Part shown: one piece after another, positions 1 to 7,654 of the stretch | How the letters are laid out: every line of letters starts with the position of its first letter | Position numbering within the stretch: the first letter of the stretch is position 1 | Source of the DNA: an uncultured Opitutaceae bacterium | GTDB lineage: Bacteria; Verrucomicrobiota; Verrucomicrobiia; Opitutales; Opitutaceae | DNA: 64,000 nt | Reading direction: 5' to 3' | NCBI GenBank assembly: GCA_903862935.1 | Contig: CAIOZY010000039.1 | Span: 24,764 to 88,763 of the forward strand | Translations under genes and position numbers: made by a program | The notes under the pieces: generated by a model | What the model saw: the letters and a program-made list of their open reading frames with translations, nothing else | Database searches by the model: none | Told to the model about the DNA's origin: nothing

Positions 1-821
1 GCGCTCACCAGGCCCAGGGCCGTGATCACCCAGCCCGCAGCTGCCGGGACCGGCAGCCAGCCGCCGAAGCGGATCAAGCCATAGATGCCCATCTTGATCA
101 CGACCCCCGATAGGAGCGCCGAGGCGTGGCTCGGCGCGCTCCCGTGGGCGGAGGGCAGCCAGATGTGCAGCGGGAAGGCTCCGGCCTTGATCCCAAAGCC
201 GATCAGGGCGAGCCAGAACAGGGGGGCCAGTTCCGGGTGGCCCCGCACCGGGCCCAGCTCCCAGGTCCCCAAGCGCGCTGCCAGGACGCCGAAGAGCCCG
301 AACAGGCACAGGGTCCCGACGTGGGAGGCGGCCAGGTAGAGCCATCCGGCCTGGCGCGCCTCACGCCGGCTCTGGTCGAGGGTGATCAGGAAAAACGACC
401 CCAGGACGAACCCCTCCCAGGCGATGAGAAAGTGAAGCCCGTTTGTGGCGACGAGGATGAACCCCATCGCAAGCAAGATCTCGCTCCACCACAGCCTCCC
501 CCGGGAGGCCGAGCGCGGGTGCGCGGCGTCCGTCCAGTAACCCATCGAGTAGACCGCCCCGGCCCCCCCGACGACGCAGACCAGGGCAAGAAACAGGGCG
601 CTCAACCCGTCAAGCCTTAGGTGCACCGGCTGCCCGGCGACCTCGAACCCGCCCGGCCAGTCCCAGGCCGGCCCGCCCCACAGGACGAAGGCGCAGGCCC
701 CAAGCCCCGCCGCCGTCCCCACAAGGACGAGCGCAAGCCACGCCCTGGGGAAGCGCAGGAAGGCCGCGGCGCCGAGCGCCGAGCCGAGGGCGATCACGAG
801 AAGCGGGCCGGTCGGTGTCAT
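1..821 (-). CDS. HyfB/HycC-like proton-translocating membrane subunit, 3' end outside window
   Basis: The reverse complement reads open from an ATG at 821 to the window edge, about 273 codons without a stop. The product is very hydrophobic with several predicted membrane helices. Near the visible end it carries GIKAGAFPLHIWLP followed by HASALLSGVVIK and MGIYGL, the lysine- and histidine-bearing core of the NuoL/MrpA/HyfB antiporter-like family (Proton_antipo_M). The spacing fits hydrogenase-4 component B/HycC best. Members of this family move protons in the membrane arm of complex I-like or group 4 hydrogenase-like complexes. The partner subunits, if any, would lie beyond position 1, so the complex type cannot be decided. 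The start lies 26 nt downstream of the ruvC stop, so the two may be co-transcribed. Family assignment is firm; the exact role is inferred. Confidence 0.82.
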   Translation of the reverse strand, partial: MTPTGPLLVIALGSALGAAAFLRFPRAWLALVLVGTAAGLGACAFVLWGGPAWDWPGGFEVAGQPVHLRLDGLSALFLALVCVVGGAGAVYSMGYWTDAAHPRSASRGRLWWSEILLAMGFILVATNGLHFLIAWEGFVLGSFFLITLDQSRREARQAGWLYLAASHVGTLCLFGLFGVLAARLGTWELGPVRGHPELAPLFWLALIGFGIKAGAFPLHIWLPSAHGSAPSHASALLSGVVIKMGIYGLIRFGGWLPVPAAAGWVITALGLVS

Positions 822-847
822 CGGGTTCGCGTTCGGGGTTCCCCGGT

Positions 848-1429
848 TCAGCCCCTCCAGGTGAAGGCGTGGCAGAGCGCCACCCCGGCCGCGTCCGCCT
901 CGTCGTAGGCCAGGGCCCGCTGGTGGCCCAGAAGCGCCATCACGGTTCGCGCCACCTGCTCTTTGCTCGCCCGGCCGGCCCCGACGACGGCCTGCTTGAC
1001 CCGAAGGGGCGCGTATTCGAAGACCGGAAGTTCCAGGAGCGCCGCCGCCGCGATCGCCGCCCCGCGAGCGGCCCCGAGAATCTGGGCGGTGCGGACGTTT
1101 TGAACGTAGATCGGCTGTTCGAGCGCCACGTGGCGGGCGCCGGCCCCCGCCAGGATCGCCGTGACCTCCCGGTGGATTTCGGCCAGGGCCGAGGACATCG
1201 GGCGGCTGCTCGGGACGCGGACCGTGCGGCTGCGAAGCAAAAGAGGCGTCTGCCCCGGCGTGAACTCCACCAGCGCAAGCCCGGTGCCGCGCAGCGACGG
1301 ATCGATTCCCAGGACTCTGCCCGAGAACGGTTTGCGCCCCGCCGGCGAGCCGTCCGCCCAGACCGCGGTCCGGGCCGGGCCCGTCCCCCGCCCCTCCAGC
1401 TTGGCCTTCCACATCTGCCGGACGTTCAT
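848..1429 (-). CDS. ruvC: Holliday junction resolvase RuvC
   Basis: This is a 193-residue protein with the RuvC RNase H-like fold signatures. LGIDPS gives D43, the strand HVALEQPI gives E104, and YDEADAAG gives D176 and D179 with the 3-residue spacing of the E. coli D138/D141 pair. All four metal-binding acids are therefore present. RuvC cuts Holliday junctions together with RuvAB during recombination and repair. The protein has about 35 extra residues, basic in part, before the first catalytic strand. The ATG at 1429 was chosen; a TTG at 1456 and an ATG at 1414 are alternatives. ruvA and ruvB are not in the window. The gene faces away from gmhA, with about 160 nt between the starts. Confidence 0.92.
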   Translation of the reverse strand: MNVRQMWKAKLEGRGTGPARTAVWADGSPAGRKPFSGRVLGIDPSLRGTGLALVEFTPGQTPLLLRSRTVRVPSSRPMSSALAEIHREVTAILAGAGARHVALEQPIYVQNVRTAQILGAARGAAIAAAALLELPVFEYAPLRVKQAVVGAGRASKEQVARTVMALLGHQRALAYDEADAAGVALCHAFTWRG

Positions 1430-1588
1430 GGTTGCGACCCGTTTCGTGTACCTCAAAGGCTCCCCTAGCCGCGAGGCTAATCTTGGTCCGGCTTCCGATC
1501 CCCGGCTCGCCCAATCCCCCCATGTCCCCCCCCAAGAGGCGACCCTGAGCTTGGCTAACGGCCCCGCCCGTGCCTATCATGCGGCCCG

Positions 1589-2149
1589 ATGAACTTCGAA
1601 TCATCCCTCGCCGAGACGACCCGGGCGCTTCAGGCCCTGCCGACGATCCGCCCCTCAATCGACCAGGCCGCCCGGCTGATCCTCGACACCCTCCGGCGCG
1701 GAGGAAAGCTCCTGATCGCGGGCAACGGCGGGAGCGCCGCCGAGGCCGCGCACTTCGCCACCGAGCTGGTGGGCCGCTACGCGAAGAGCCGCCGCTCGCT
1801 GCCGGCCGTGGCGCTGTCCTCGGACGGGTCGCTTCTGTCGTGCATCGGAAACGACTTCGGGTTTGACCAGGTCTTCGCCCGGCAGATCGCCGGCCTGGGC
1901 AAGCCGGGCGACCTGGTGGTCGTCCTCACCTCGAGCGGAAACTCCCCGAACGTGGTCGCGGCCCTGCAGCAGGCCAAGGCGTTGGGGCTCGAGTCGGTCG
2001 CCTTCCTCGGGCGCGGCGGCGGGAAGGCCAAGGGGCTCGCCACGTGCGAGCTGATCATTCCCGGCAACAGCGGCGCAGCCGCCCAGGAGGCGCACCTGTT
2101 CCTGATTCACCACTTCTGCGAACTGATCGACGAAGCGTTTCCCGGCTAG
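1589..2149 (+). CDS. gmhA: Phosphoheptose isomerase (SIS domain)
   Basis: This is a 186-residue single SIS-domain protein, the usual length for GmhA. The N-terminal helix is followed by LLIAGNGGSAAEAAHFATEL, the phosphosugar-binding loop, and later by LTSSGNSPNV and QEAHLFLIHHFCELID near the C-terminus, with the conserved Gln and His residues of the active site. GmhA converts sedoheptulose 7-phosphate to D-glycero-D-manno-heptose 7-phosphate, the first step of heptose synthesis for lipopolysaccharide. DiaA is a close relative, but the sequence pattern fits GmhA. The gene stands alone; its TAG stop abuts the stop codon of the opposing M48 gene with no spacer. Its presence agrees with the GT9 heptosyltransferase-type gene at 37080. 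Confidence 0.88.
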   Translation: MNFESSLAETTRALQALPTIRPSIDQAARLILDTLRRGGKLLIAGNGGSAAEAAHFATELVGRYAKSRRSLPAVALSSDGSLLSCIGNDFGFDQVFARQIAGLGKPGDLVVVLTSSGNSPNVVAALQQAKALGLESVAFLGRGGGKAKGLATCELIIPGNSGAAAQEAHLFLIHHFCELIDEAFPG

Positions 2150-3391
2150 TCAGCGGGCGGCCGTCAGCGCGCGCTCCCGCTCGAAGGGCGTGGGGTGCGA
2201 GTAGTGGAAGGCGCTGAACCAGGGATGGGGCGTGAGGTTCGTCAGGTTCTTCTCGGCAAGTTTTCGCAGGGCCCCGACCATGCCCTCAGGCCCGCCCAGG
2301 GCATCCCGGGCAAACGCGTCGGCCTCGTACTCGTGGCGCCGCGACAGGCCGTTGAAAAGCGGCGAGAGCCAGAAGGTGACCAGCCCGCCCAAAAGGCCGC
2401 ACAGAAGGAGCGCCGGGGCGGCCGCCCCGGCGGGATAGCCGAAGGCGGGGTTGAACCAGGCCGAGCCGGCGAGGGCGGCAACGGCCGCAAGGCACGCGAA
2501 GAGCCCGGCCGTGGACAGGGCGAGCCTCTTGGGGATGTGGCCGCAGCGGTAATGCCCGATCTCGTGGGCGAGGACAGCCTCCAATTCAAGGGGGGAGAGC
2601 TGGGCAACCAGGGTGTCGAAAAGGACGATCCGCCGGAAGCGGCCGAACCCGGTGAAAAAGGCGTTCGAATGGCCCGACCTCTTGCTGCCGTCCATCACCT
2701 GGATCGAGGCCGCACGAAACCCTGTTTTCTCGCCGAGGGCCATCAGCCGGGCTCTCAGCTCCCCCTCGGGCAGGGGTTCGAGCCGGTTGAACAGCGGCAG
2801 GATCAGCATCGGGTAAAGGACGATCATCACGAGCTGGACGGCCGTGACGAGCACCGCCCCCCACACCCACCACAGGGGCCCCACCCACCCCACAAGGGCC
2901 AGCAGAGCCCAGACAACCGGAAACCCCAGAGCAAGCCCCAGGCCGAGCCCCTTGGCCTTGTCGGCGGCCCACAGGCCGGGGCTGGTGCGGTTGAAGCCGA
3001 ACCGGCTCTCGATCCGGAACTGCTCCCAGGCGTCGAAAGGAAGCGACAGAAGCGAGAGCAGGACCCCGCAGATCACGACAAAGAGGGCCCCGGCCCACGC
3101 CGAACCCGGGGATCCCCAGCCCGAAACCCCGCGGTAGAGGGCCGGCAAAGCCCCGGTGAGGACCGCGGCGGCGAGGACGACCGCGTCAAAGACCTCGGTC
3201 ACGCCCCCGAAGAGCGACCGGGCCAGGGTGTAGGCCACAGCCTTTGAATAGGTGGGCCCGTCCATAACCGCGGCGGCAGCCGGAGGGGGGGCGTCCGCGT
3301 GACGGCTGACCTCGGAGCGGTTCAGCGCCGAAAGCCACAGGGAGCCGGCGAGCCGGCCCAGGATCAGGATAGCGACGAGGACCGCTATCAC
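2150..3391 (-). CDS. M48 family (Ste24-like) membrane zinc metallopeptidase
   Basis: This 413-residue protein has several predicted membrane helices in its first 200 residues. The zinc motif HEIGH lies at about residues 276-280, and a third ligand region EYEADAFARD lies near residue 354. The layout, including NAFFTGFG before the motif, matches the CAAX-protease/Ste24 branch of family M48. In bacteria such enzymes usually act in membrane protein quality control, since CAAX prenylation is absent; the actual substrate is unknown. The start is a GTG at 3391 whose GTGA overlaps the stop of the upstream YugP-type gene, which suggests coupled translation of two membrane metallopeptidases. Confidence 0.88.
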   Translation of the reverse strand: MIAVLVAILILGRLAGSLWLSALNRSEVSRHADAPPPAAAAVMDGPTYSKAVAYTLARSLFGGVTEVFDAVVLAAAVLTGALPALYRGVSGWGSPGSAWAGALFVVICGVLLSLLSLPFDAWEQFRIESRFGFNRTSPGLWAADKAKGLGLGLALGFPVVWALLALVGWVGPLWWVWGAVLVTAVQLVMIVLYPMLILPLFNRLEPLPEGELRARLMALGEKTGFRAASIQVMDGSKRSGHSNAFFTGFGRFRRIVLFDTLVAQLSPLELEAVLAHEIGHYRCGHIPKRLALSTAGLFACLAAVAALAGSAWFNPAFGYPAGAAAPALLLCGLLGGLVTFWLSPLFNGLSRRHEYEADAFARDALGGPEGMVGALRKLAEKNLTNLTPHPWFSAFHYSHPTPFERERALTAAR

Positions 3392-4092
3392 CGACGGCGC
3401 GACACGAGGTAGAGCAGGTACAGAAGCGAACTGACGAAGGCCGCCAGGTACGTCAGGGCCGCGGCGTTCAGGGTCTCGTTGACCCCGGGCATCTCATCGG
3501 GCTCGAGGACCCCCAGGTTCACCAGCTGCACCTTCGCCCTCCGGCTCGCGTCAAACTCAACCGGGAGCGTCACCAGGTTGAACAGGGTCAGGACCGCATA
3601 GCAGACGATTGCAATGTCCAGGATCAGGCCCGTCAGGCCCTGGATCAGAAACCAGCTCGCCAGGATGACAAAGGGAAGCACCCCGGAGACGACCCGTGTT
3701 GCCGGGACAAGCGCCATGCGAAAGTTGAGCATCTGGTAGCCGACCTTGTGCTGGATCGCGTGGCCGGCCTCGTGGGCGGCGACCCCGACTGCCGCCAGGC
3801 TCGTCCCGCGGTAGTTCTCGCTGGACAGGACCAGCTTCTTGCCGATCGGGTCGTAGTGGTCGGTCAGGTGCCCCTCGGTCTCCTCGATTGTGACATCGGT
3901 GATCCCCGCCTGGGTCATGACCGCCTCGGCCGCCTCGCGCCCGCTTAAGCCCCCGCGGGACAGAATGCGGGAATTTTTGTCATAGGCGCTCGAGACGCGG
4001 ATCTGCGCATAGATCGCGAAGATGAAGACCAGGATCAGCAACAGGTAAAAGACGCCTGTGGAGATGAAGATGAACGCAAGGGGAGCCATCAT
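3388..4092 (-). CDS. YugP-type neutral zinc metallopeptidase (membrane)
   Basis: This 234-residue protein has an N-terminal membrane helix (about residues 8-30), a soluble segment with HEAGHAIQH at residues 107-115, and further hydrophobic helices at the C-terminus. This matches the YugP/Zn_peptidase_2 family, whose members sit in the cytoplasmic membrane. Substrates are not known for the family. The gene ends inside the start of the downstream M48 gene (4-nt overlap), so the two are probably one operon. Two adjacent ATG codons (4092 and 4089) are both possible starts. Confidence 0.87.
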   Translation of the reverse strand: MMAPLAFIFISTGVFYLLLILVFIFAIYAQIRVSSAYDKNSRILSRGGLSGREAAEAVMTQAGITDVTIEETEGHLTDHYDPIGKKLVLSSENYRGTSLAAVGVAAHEAGHAIQHKVGYQMLNFRMALVPATRVVSGVLPFVILASWFLIQGLTGLILDIAIVCYAVLTLFNLVTLPVEFDASRRAKVQLVNLGVLEPDEMPGVNETLNAAALTYLAAFVSSLLYLLYLVSRRR

Positions 4093-4135
4093 GGAAAGGA
4101 TTGACGCGAGAACTTAGCGGAGGTTGCAAAAGAGG

Positions 4136-6226
4136 TCAACTCCGCGGGGCCTCCGCGGAGGGCAGAAGCCCGCACCTGATGAGCAGGGCGCCCAGATCGG
4201 GGTCCCTCCCCATGAAGTCGCGGAAGAGCCGGGCCGGGTCGTCCGAGTTTCCCCGGCTGAGGATCTTGTCCACGAACTCAGACCCCACCCGTGAGCTGAA
4301 GATCCCTTCGGCTTTGAACCGGGTGAAGGCGTCGGCGTCGAGGACCTCGGCCCATTTGTAGGAATAGTATCCGGCCGCGTAGCCGACCGGGTCGGCGAAG
4401 ATGTGGGTGAAGCGCTTGGCGGCCGTCGGGGCCGGCGGCTCGGTCGGCACCAGGCAGTCGGCGACCGCGGCGCGGAGCGCGGGTTCGGGGTCCGCCGGCC
4501 CCGAGAACTCCGCGGTTTGCGTATGCACGATCAGGTCCAGCTTCGCGAGCGAGACCTGCCGCATGACGGCGCAGGCCGACCTGAAGTTTTTCGCCTGGGT
4601 CATCCTGCGGAAGATCCCCTCGGGGATCGCTTCCCCGGTCTCGTGGTGCCGGGCGAACAGGTCCAGGCTCTCGCGCTCCCAGCACCAGTTTTCGAGGATC
4701 TGCGAGGGCAGTTCCACAAAGTCCCAAGCGACGTTGATCCCGTTGAGCGACTTGAACTCGACCTCGCCCAGGAGCCCGTGGAGCAGGTGGCCGAACTCGT
4801 GGAAGAGGGTCTCGACCTCGCGGTGGCTGAGGAGGGCGGGCCGGCCCCCGGCCGGGGGGGTGAGGTTCCCGCAGATCAGCCCCAGGTGGGGCGCCCGGCT
4901 CCCGTCGGCCCGCGGCCCCCCGGTGATCAGGGTGTTCATCCAGGCCCCTCCGCGCTTGGCCTCGCGCGGGTGCCAGTCGGCGTAGAAGCAGCCGACCCGC
5001 CGCCCCCGGCGGTCGTCGACGTCGTAGAAGCGCACGTCGGGGTGCCAGGTTTCGACCTGCCCCTGCGGCCGCTCGGTCACGCGAACGCCGAACACCCGGC
5101 GGGCGATCTCGAACAACCCGGCGACCACCCGGTCCATGGGAAAGTACGGCCTCAAGGCCTCCTCGTCGAAGTCGTACCGGGCCCTTCGCAGTCGCTCTGA
5201 CCAGAAGGCGATCTCCCACGGGGCGAGCCGGCCGGCAGGCCCGCCCGGCTCCCCGGCCGTCCTCGCCTCCTCCAGTTCGCGGCACTCCCGCTCGAAGGCC
5301 GGGGCGCAGCGGCTCCTCAGATCCTTAAGAAAGGCGAGCGCCCGGTCGGCCGACTTGGCCATCCGCCGCTCCAGGACCGAGTCGGCAAAATGCGCCTTTC
5401 CCAGAATCGACGCCTTCTCGGCCCTAAGGGCGAGGATCCGGCCGACGAGGCCCGTGTTGTCGTGGGGGGCCCTCGCGCCGACCGCGGCAGCGGCCTCCCA
5501 CATCTGGCGCCTGAGCTCCGGATCCTCAAGGTACGTGAGGAAAGGCTCGGTCGAGGGTGCCTGGAGAGTGAAGCGCCAGGCGGGCGCGCCCTCGGCGCCC
5601 AGACCCCGCTCCGCCGCGCTCTGCCGGGCAGCCGCCTTGGCCCGTTCCGGAAGCCCCGCCAGGCGCCGCTCCTCCCGGACGACCAGGTCCCACCCGTTCG
5701 TCGCGTCGAGGACGTTGTCGGAGAATTTCTGCGTCACTTCCGCCAGCTCGCCCTGCAGGGCCTCAAGCCTCTGCTTTCGCGCCGGGTCCAGGTCGGCCCC
5801 CGCCTCGCGGAAGTCGGCGAGGGTCTCCTCGAGGAGCCTGCGGCGAACTCCCGTCAGGGACGCGGCCGACGGCGAACCCGCGAAGGCCCTGACCCGCTCC
5901 CAAAGTGCGCCGTTCAGCCGGATCCTCGCAAAGAAGGCCGAGACCCGGGGAAGCGCCGCGTTGTGCGCCGCCCTCAAAGCCGGCGTGTCCGCCACCGACT
6001 GCAGGTGGGCCACCTTCCCCCAGGCGACCGAGAGATCCTCGGTAGCCTCCTCGAGCGCCGCAATCGTGTTCTCGAACGTGAGCGAGGCCGGGTCCTTCGC
6101 CGCGATCGCGTCGAGCGCAGCCTGGGCGCGACCGAGTCCCTCGTCCACGGCGGGCCCGACCTGCTCCGGAGACAGGCGCGACCAGCGGATCTCGAAGGAG
6201 GGGTCGAGGAACGGATTGTCGGACAT
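4136..6226 (-). CDS. prlC: M3 family oligopeptidase (oligopeptidase A/PrlC-like)
   Basis: This 696-residue protein has the usual length of OpdA/PrlC. The zinc motif HEFGHLLHG is at residues 476-484, followed by VELPSQILENW, which supplies the downstream glutamate ligand, and the C-terminal region typical of M3 enzymes with YAAGYYSYKWAEV. No signal peptide is visible, so the enzyme is expected in the cytoplasm. It should degrade short peptides released by other proteases, including cleaved signal peptides. The gene lies between bioC and the YugP gene on the same strand, 34 nt after bioC, and may be read from the biotin operon. Confidence 0.92.
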   Translation of the reverse strand: MSDNPFLDPSFEIRWSRLSPEQVGPAVDEGLGRAQAALDAIAAKDPASLTFENTIAALEEATEDLSVAWGKVAHLQSVADTPALRAAHNAALPRVSAFFARIRLNGALWERVRAFAGSPSAASLTGVRRRLLEETLADFREAGADLDPARKQRLEALQGELAEVTQKFSDNVLDATNGWDLVVREERRLAGLPERAKAAARQSAAERGLGAEGAPAWRFTLQAPSTEPFLTYLEDPELRRQMWEAAAAVGARAPHDNTGLVGRILALRAEKASILGKAHFADSVLERRMAKSADRALAFLKDLRSRCAPAFERECRELEEARTAGEPGGPAGRLAPWEIAFWSERLRRARYDFDEEALRPYFPMDRVVAGLFEIARRVFGVRVTERPQGQVETWHPDVRFYDVDDRRGRRVGCFYADWHPREAKRGGAWMNTLITGGPRADGSRAPHLGLICGNLTPPAGGRPALLSHREVETLFHEFGHLLHGLLGEVEFKSLNGINVAWDFVELPSQILENWCWERESLDLFARHHETGEAIPEGIFRRMTQAKNFRSACAVMRQVSLAKLDLIVHTQTAEFSGPADPEPALRAAVADCLVPTEPPAPTAAKRFTHIFADPVGYAAGYYSYKWAEVLDADAFTRFKAEGIFSSRVGSEFVDKILSRGNSDDPARLFRDFMGRDPDLGALLIRCGLLPSAEAPRS

Positions 6227-6260
6227 CGGCCCTGAGATGACCGGGGCGCACGGCCGCTTG

Positions 6261-7031
6261 TCAAGCGCCGCGCCGGACCGCCTCGAACCGGTAGAAGCTC
6301 CAGCTCGCCCAGACGCCCCCGGGCCCGCCGTGGCGGGCCTCGTACTGGCCGATCAGGCGCCGGAGGGAACCCGGGCCGTGGCGGCGCCCAGGCGCCCCGC
6401 CGATCCCGTGAATGGACCGCATAAAATCCAGGCCCGAGCGGTAGCAAAAGACCCGCTTCACGGAATCCTCCCTCAGGAGCCTAAGACCCGCGCCCTCGAG
6501 CGCCTGGCGCCACTCTTCAGGGGTCCTCCAGGTGACGGGGGGACTCTCCCCGGAAAGGGCCGCCCATTCGGACAGGCTCTCGGCGGCAAATAGGCCCGCC
6601 ACGACCCGGCCCCCCGGGGCGAGGCAGGCCTCCCACGCGGCGAGGGTCGAGGCCGGATCGGCGGCCCACTGGAGCATGCTGCTGGAGAAGATCCAGTCCC
6701 ACGGCCCGCCCGAAGGGGCCTCAGCGGCCATGACCCGCCATTCGGCCTGGGGAACCCGGAGTTGTCCCGCAGCGCACATCGCATCCGAAAGGTCCGTCGC
6801 CAGGAGCCGCCCCTCCCAGGGGATGAGCCGCTCCGTGAAGATCCCCGGGCCGGCGCCAATCTCCAGGGCCGCCCCCCGGCGCCCCGGCGGAAGCCACTGC
6901 GAAAGCCAGCGGGCCATTTCCACCTGGACCTGGGCGTACTTCAGATAGGTCCGGGCCGCGCGGCTGAAGCTGTCGACGACCGCCTCGCTTCGGAGCAATC
7001 CCGCCTCGGAGGGGCTCATGGCCGTGCTCAT
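6261..7031 (-). CDS. bioC: Malonyl-ACP O-methyltransferase BioC
   Basis: This is a 256-residue class I SAM methyltransferase. VVDSFSRAARTY near the N-terminus resembles the F.RAA..Y signature of BioC. ALEIGAGPGIFTE is the SAM-binding motif I, and DWIFSSSMLQW is the BioC-type motif around the conserved W. BioC methylates malonyl-ACP so that the fatty acid pathway can build pimeloyl-ACP. The ATG at 7031 was chosen because its ATGA overlaps the upstream esterase stop. Being last in the bio operon supports the name: without context this would only be a SAM methyltransferase. Confidence 0.85.
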   Translation of the reverse strand: MSTAMSPSEAGLLRSEAVVDSFSRAARTYLKYAQVQVEMARWLSQWLPPGRRGAALEIGAGPGIFTERLIPWEGRLLATDLSDAMCAAGQLRVPQAEWRVMAAEAPSGGPWDWIFSSSMLQWAADPASTLAAWEACLAPGGRVVAGLFAAESLSEWAALSGESPPVTWRTPEEWRQALEGAGLRLLREDSVKRVFCYRSGLDFMRSIHGIGGAPGRRHGPGSLRRLIGQYEARHGGPGGVWASWSFYRFEAVRRGA

Positions 7032-7654
7032 GGTTCCTGCGCCCCATCCGGTCCGGCCTGGGCCGCCAGGGCCCTCATCAGGGCGAGCGGGTGATGGCCG
7101 GCTCCCGCAACGACCGAGATCCGCGGCTCGATCTCGCGCAGTCTCTGCGCGTCGAGCAATCGGTCCTCGCTTCCGCACCAGGCTCTCCATCCCTCGGGCA
7201 AACGCGGGGGGACGGCGAGCGCTTCGAGGCGCTCGAGCCCCCATCGCAAGTCCGCTTCCTCCCCCGCCCCGTCGGCTGGGGCATCCAGCCCCGAAAGCGA
7301 GTAGAAGCCGCGGAGGGCCGCGGCCCGGTCGGCGCCGAGCCTCCGGGATAAAAGCCGGATCTCGGCCCGGCTGATCCGCCCTCCGTCGAGGGCCTCCTTG
7401 GGGAAGGCGAAGATGGGGGAAAGAAGCGCGACCCTGCGGCCCGCGCGGGCCGCAAGCTCCGGCTCGGAGAGCAAAAGGAGCGACCCCAGGGAATATCCCG
7501 CCACCCAGTCGAAGGGCCCCTGTTCGGCAAGCCGGCCCACCGCGCCCGGGCGGGCGCCCTCAAAGGAGTGCCCGGCGAGCGGAAACGCCTCGGCCGCGAG
7601 CCCGGAAAACCAGGCCTGGGGCACGGCCCAGCCCAAAAGCCAGCCGATCCTCAC
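7028..7654 (-). CDS. Small alpha/beta hydrolase, candidate pimeloyl-ACP methyl ester esterase
   Basis: This protein of about 208 residues has the nucleophile elbow GYSLGS (Ser55), a candidate acid in GSEDRL (Asp164) and a late histidine pair in GAGHHPLAL (residues 187-188), giving a full Ser-Asp-His triad. BioH, BioG, BioJ and BioV are unrelated or distant esterases that all remove the methyl group from pimeloyl-ACP methyl ester, and this gene sits between bioDF and bioC where such an enzyme is expected. It is shorter than BioH and I cannot place it in a named subgroup. The start is taken as GTG at 7654, whose GTGA overlaps the bioDF stop; an ATG at 7681 would give nine extra residues. Confidence 0.72.
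   Translation of the reverse strand: MRIGWLLGWAVPQAWFSGLAAEAFPLAGHSFEGARPGAVGRLAEQGPFDWVAGYSLGSLLLLSEPELAARAGRRVALLSPIFAFPKEALDGGRISRAEIRLLSRRLGADRAAALRGFYSLSGLDAPADGAGEEADLRWGLERLEALAVPPRLPEGWRAWCGSEDRLLDAQRLREIEPRISVVAGAGHHPLALMRALAAQAGPDGAQEP

Noticed and set aside
2146..2156. Shared CTAGTCAGCG string at two convergent stop junctions (also at 25069)
   Set aside because: Both are simply TAG abutting a minus-strand TGA after a C-terminal Ala-Arg; with such short strings chance is enough.
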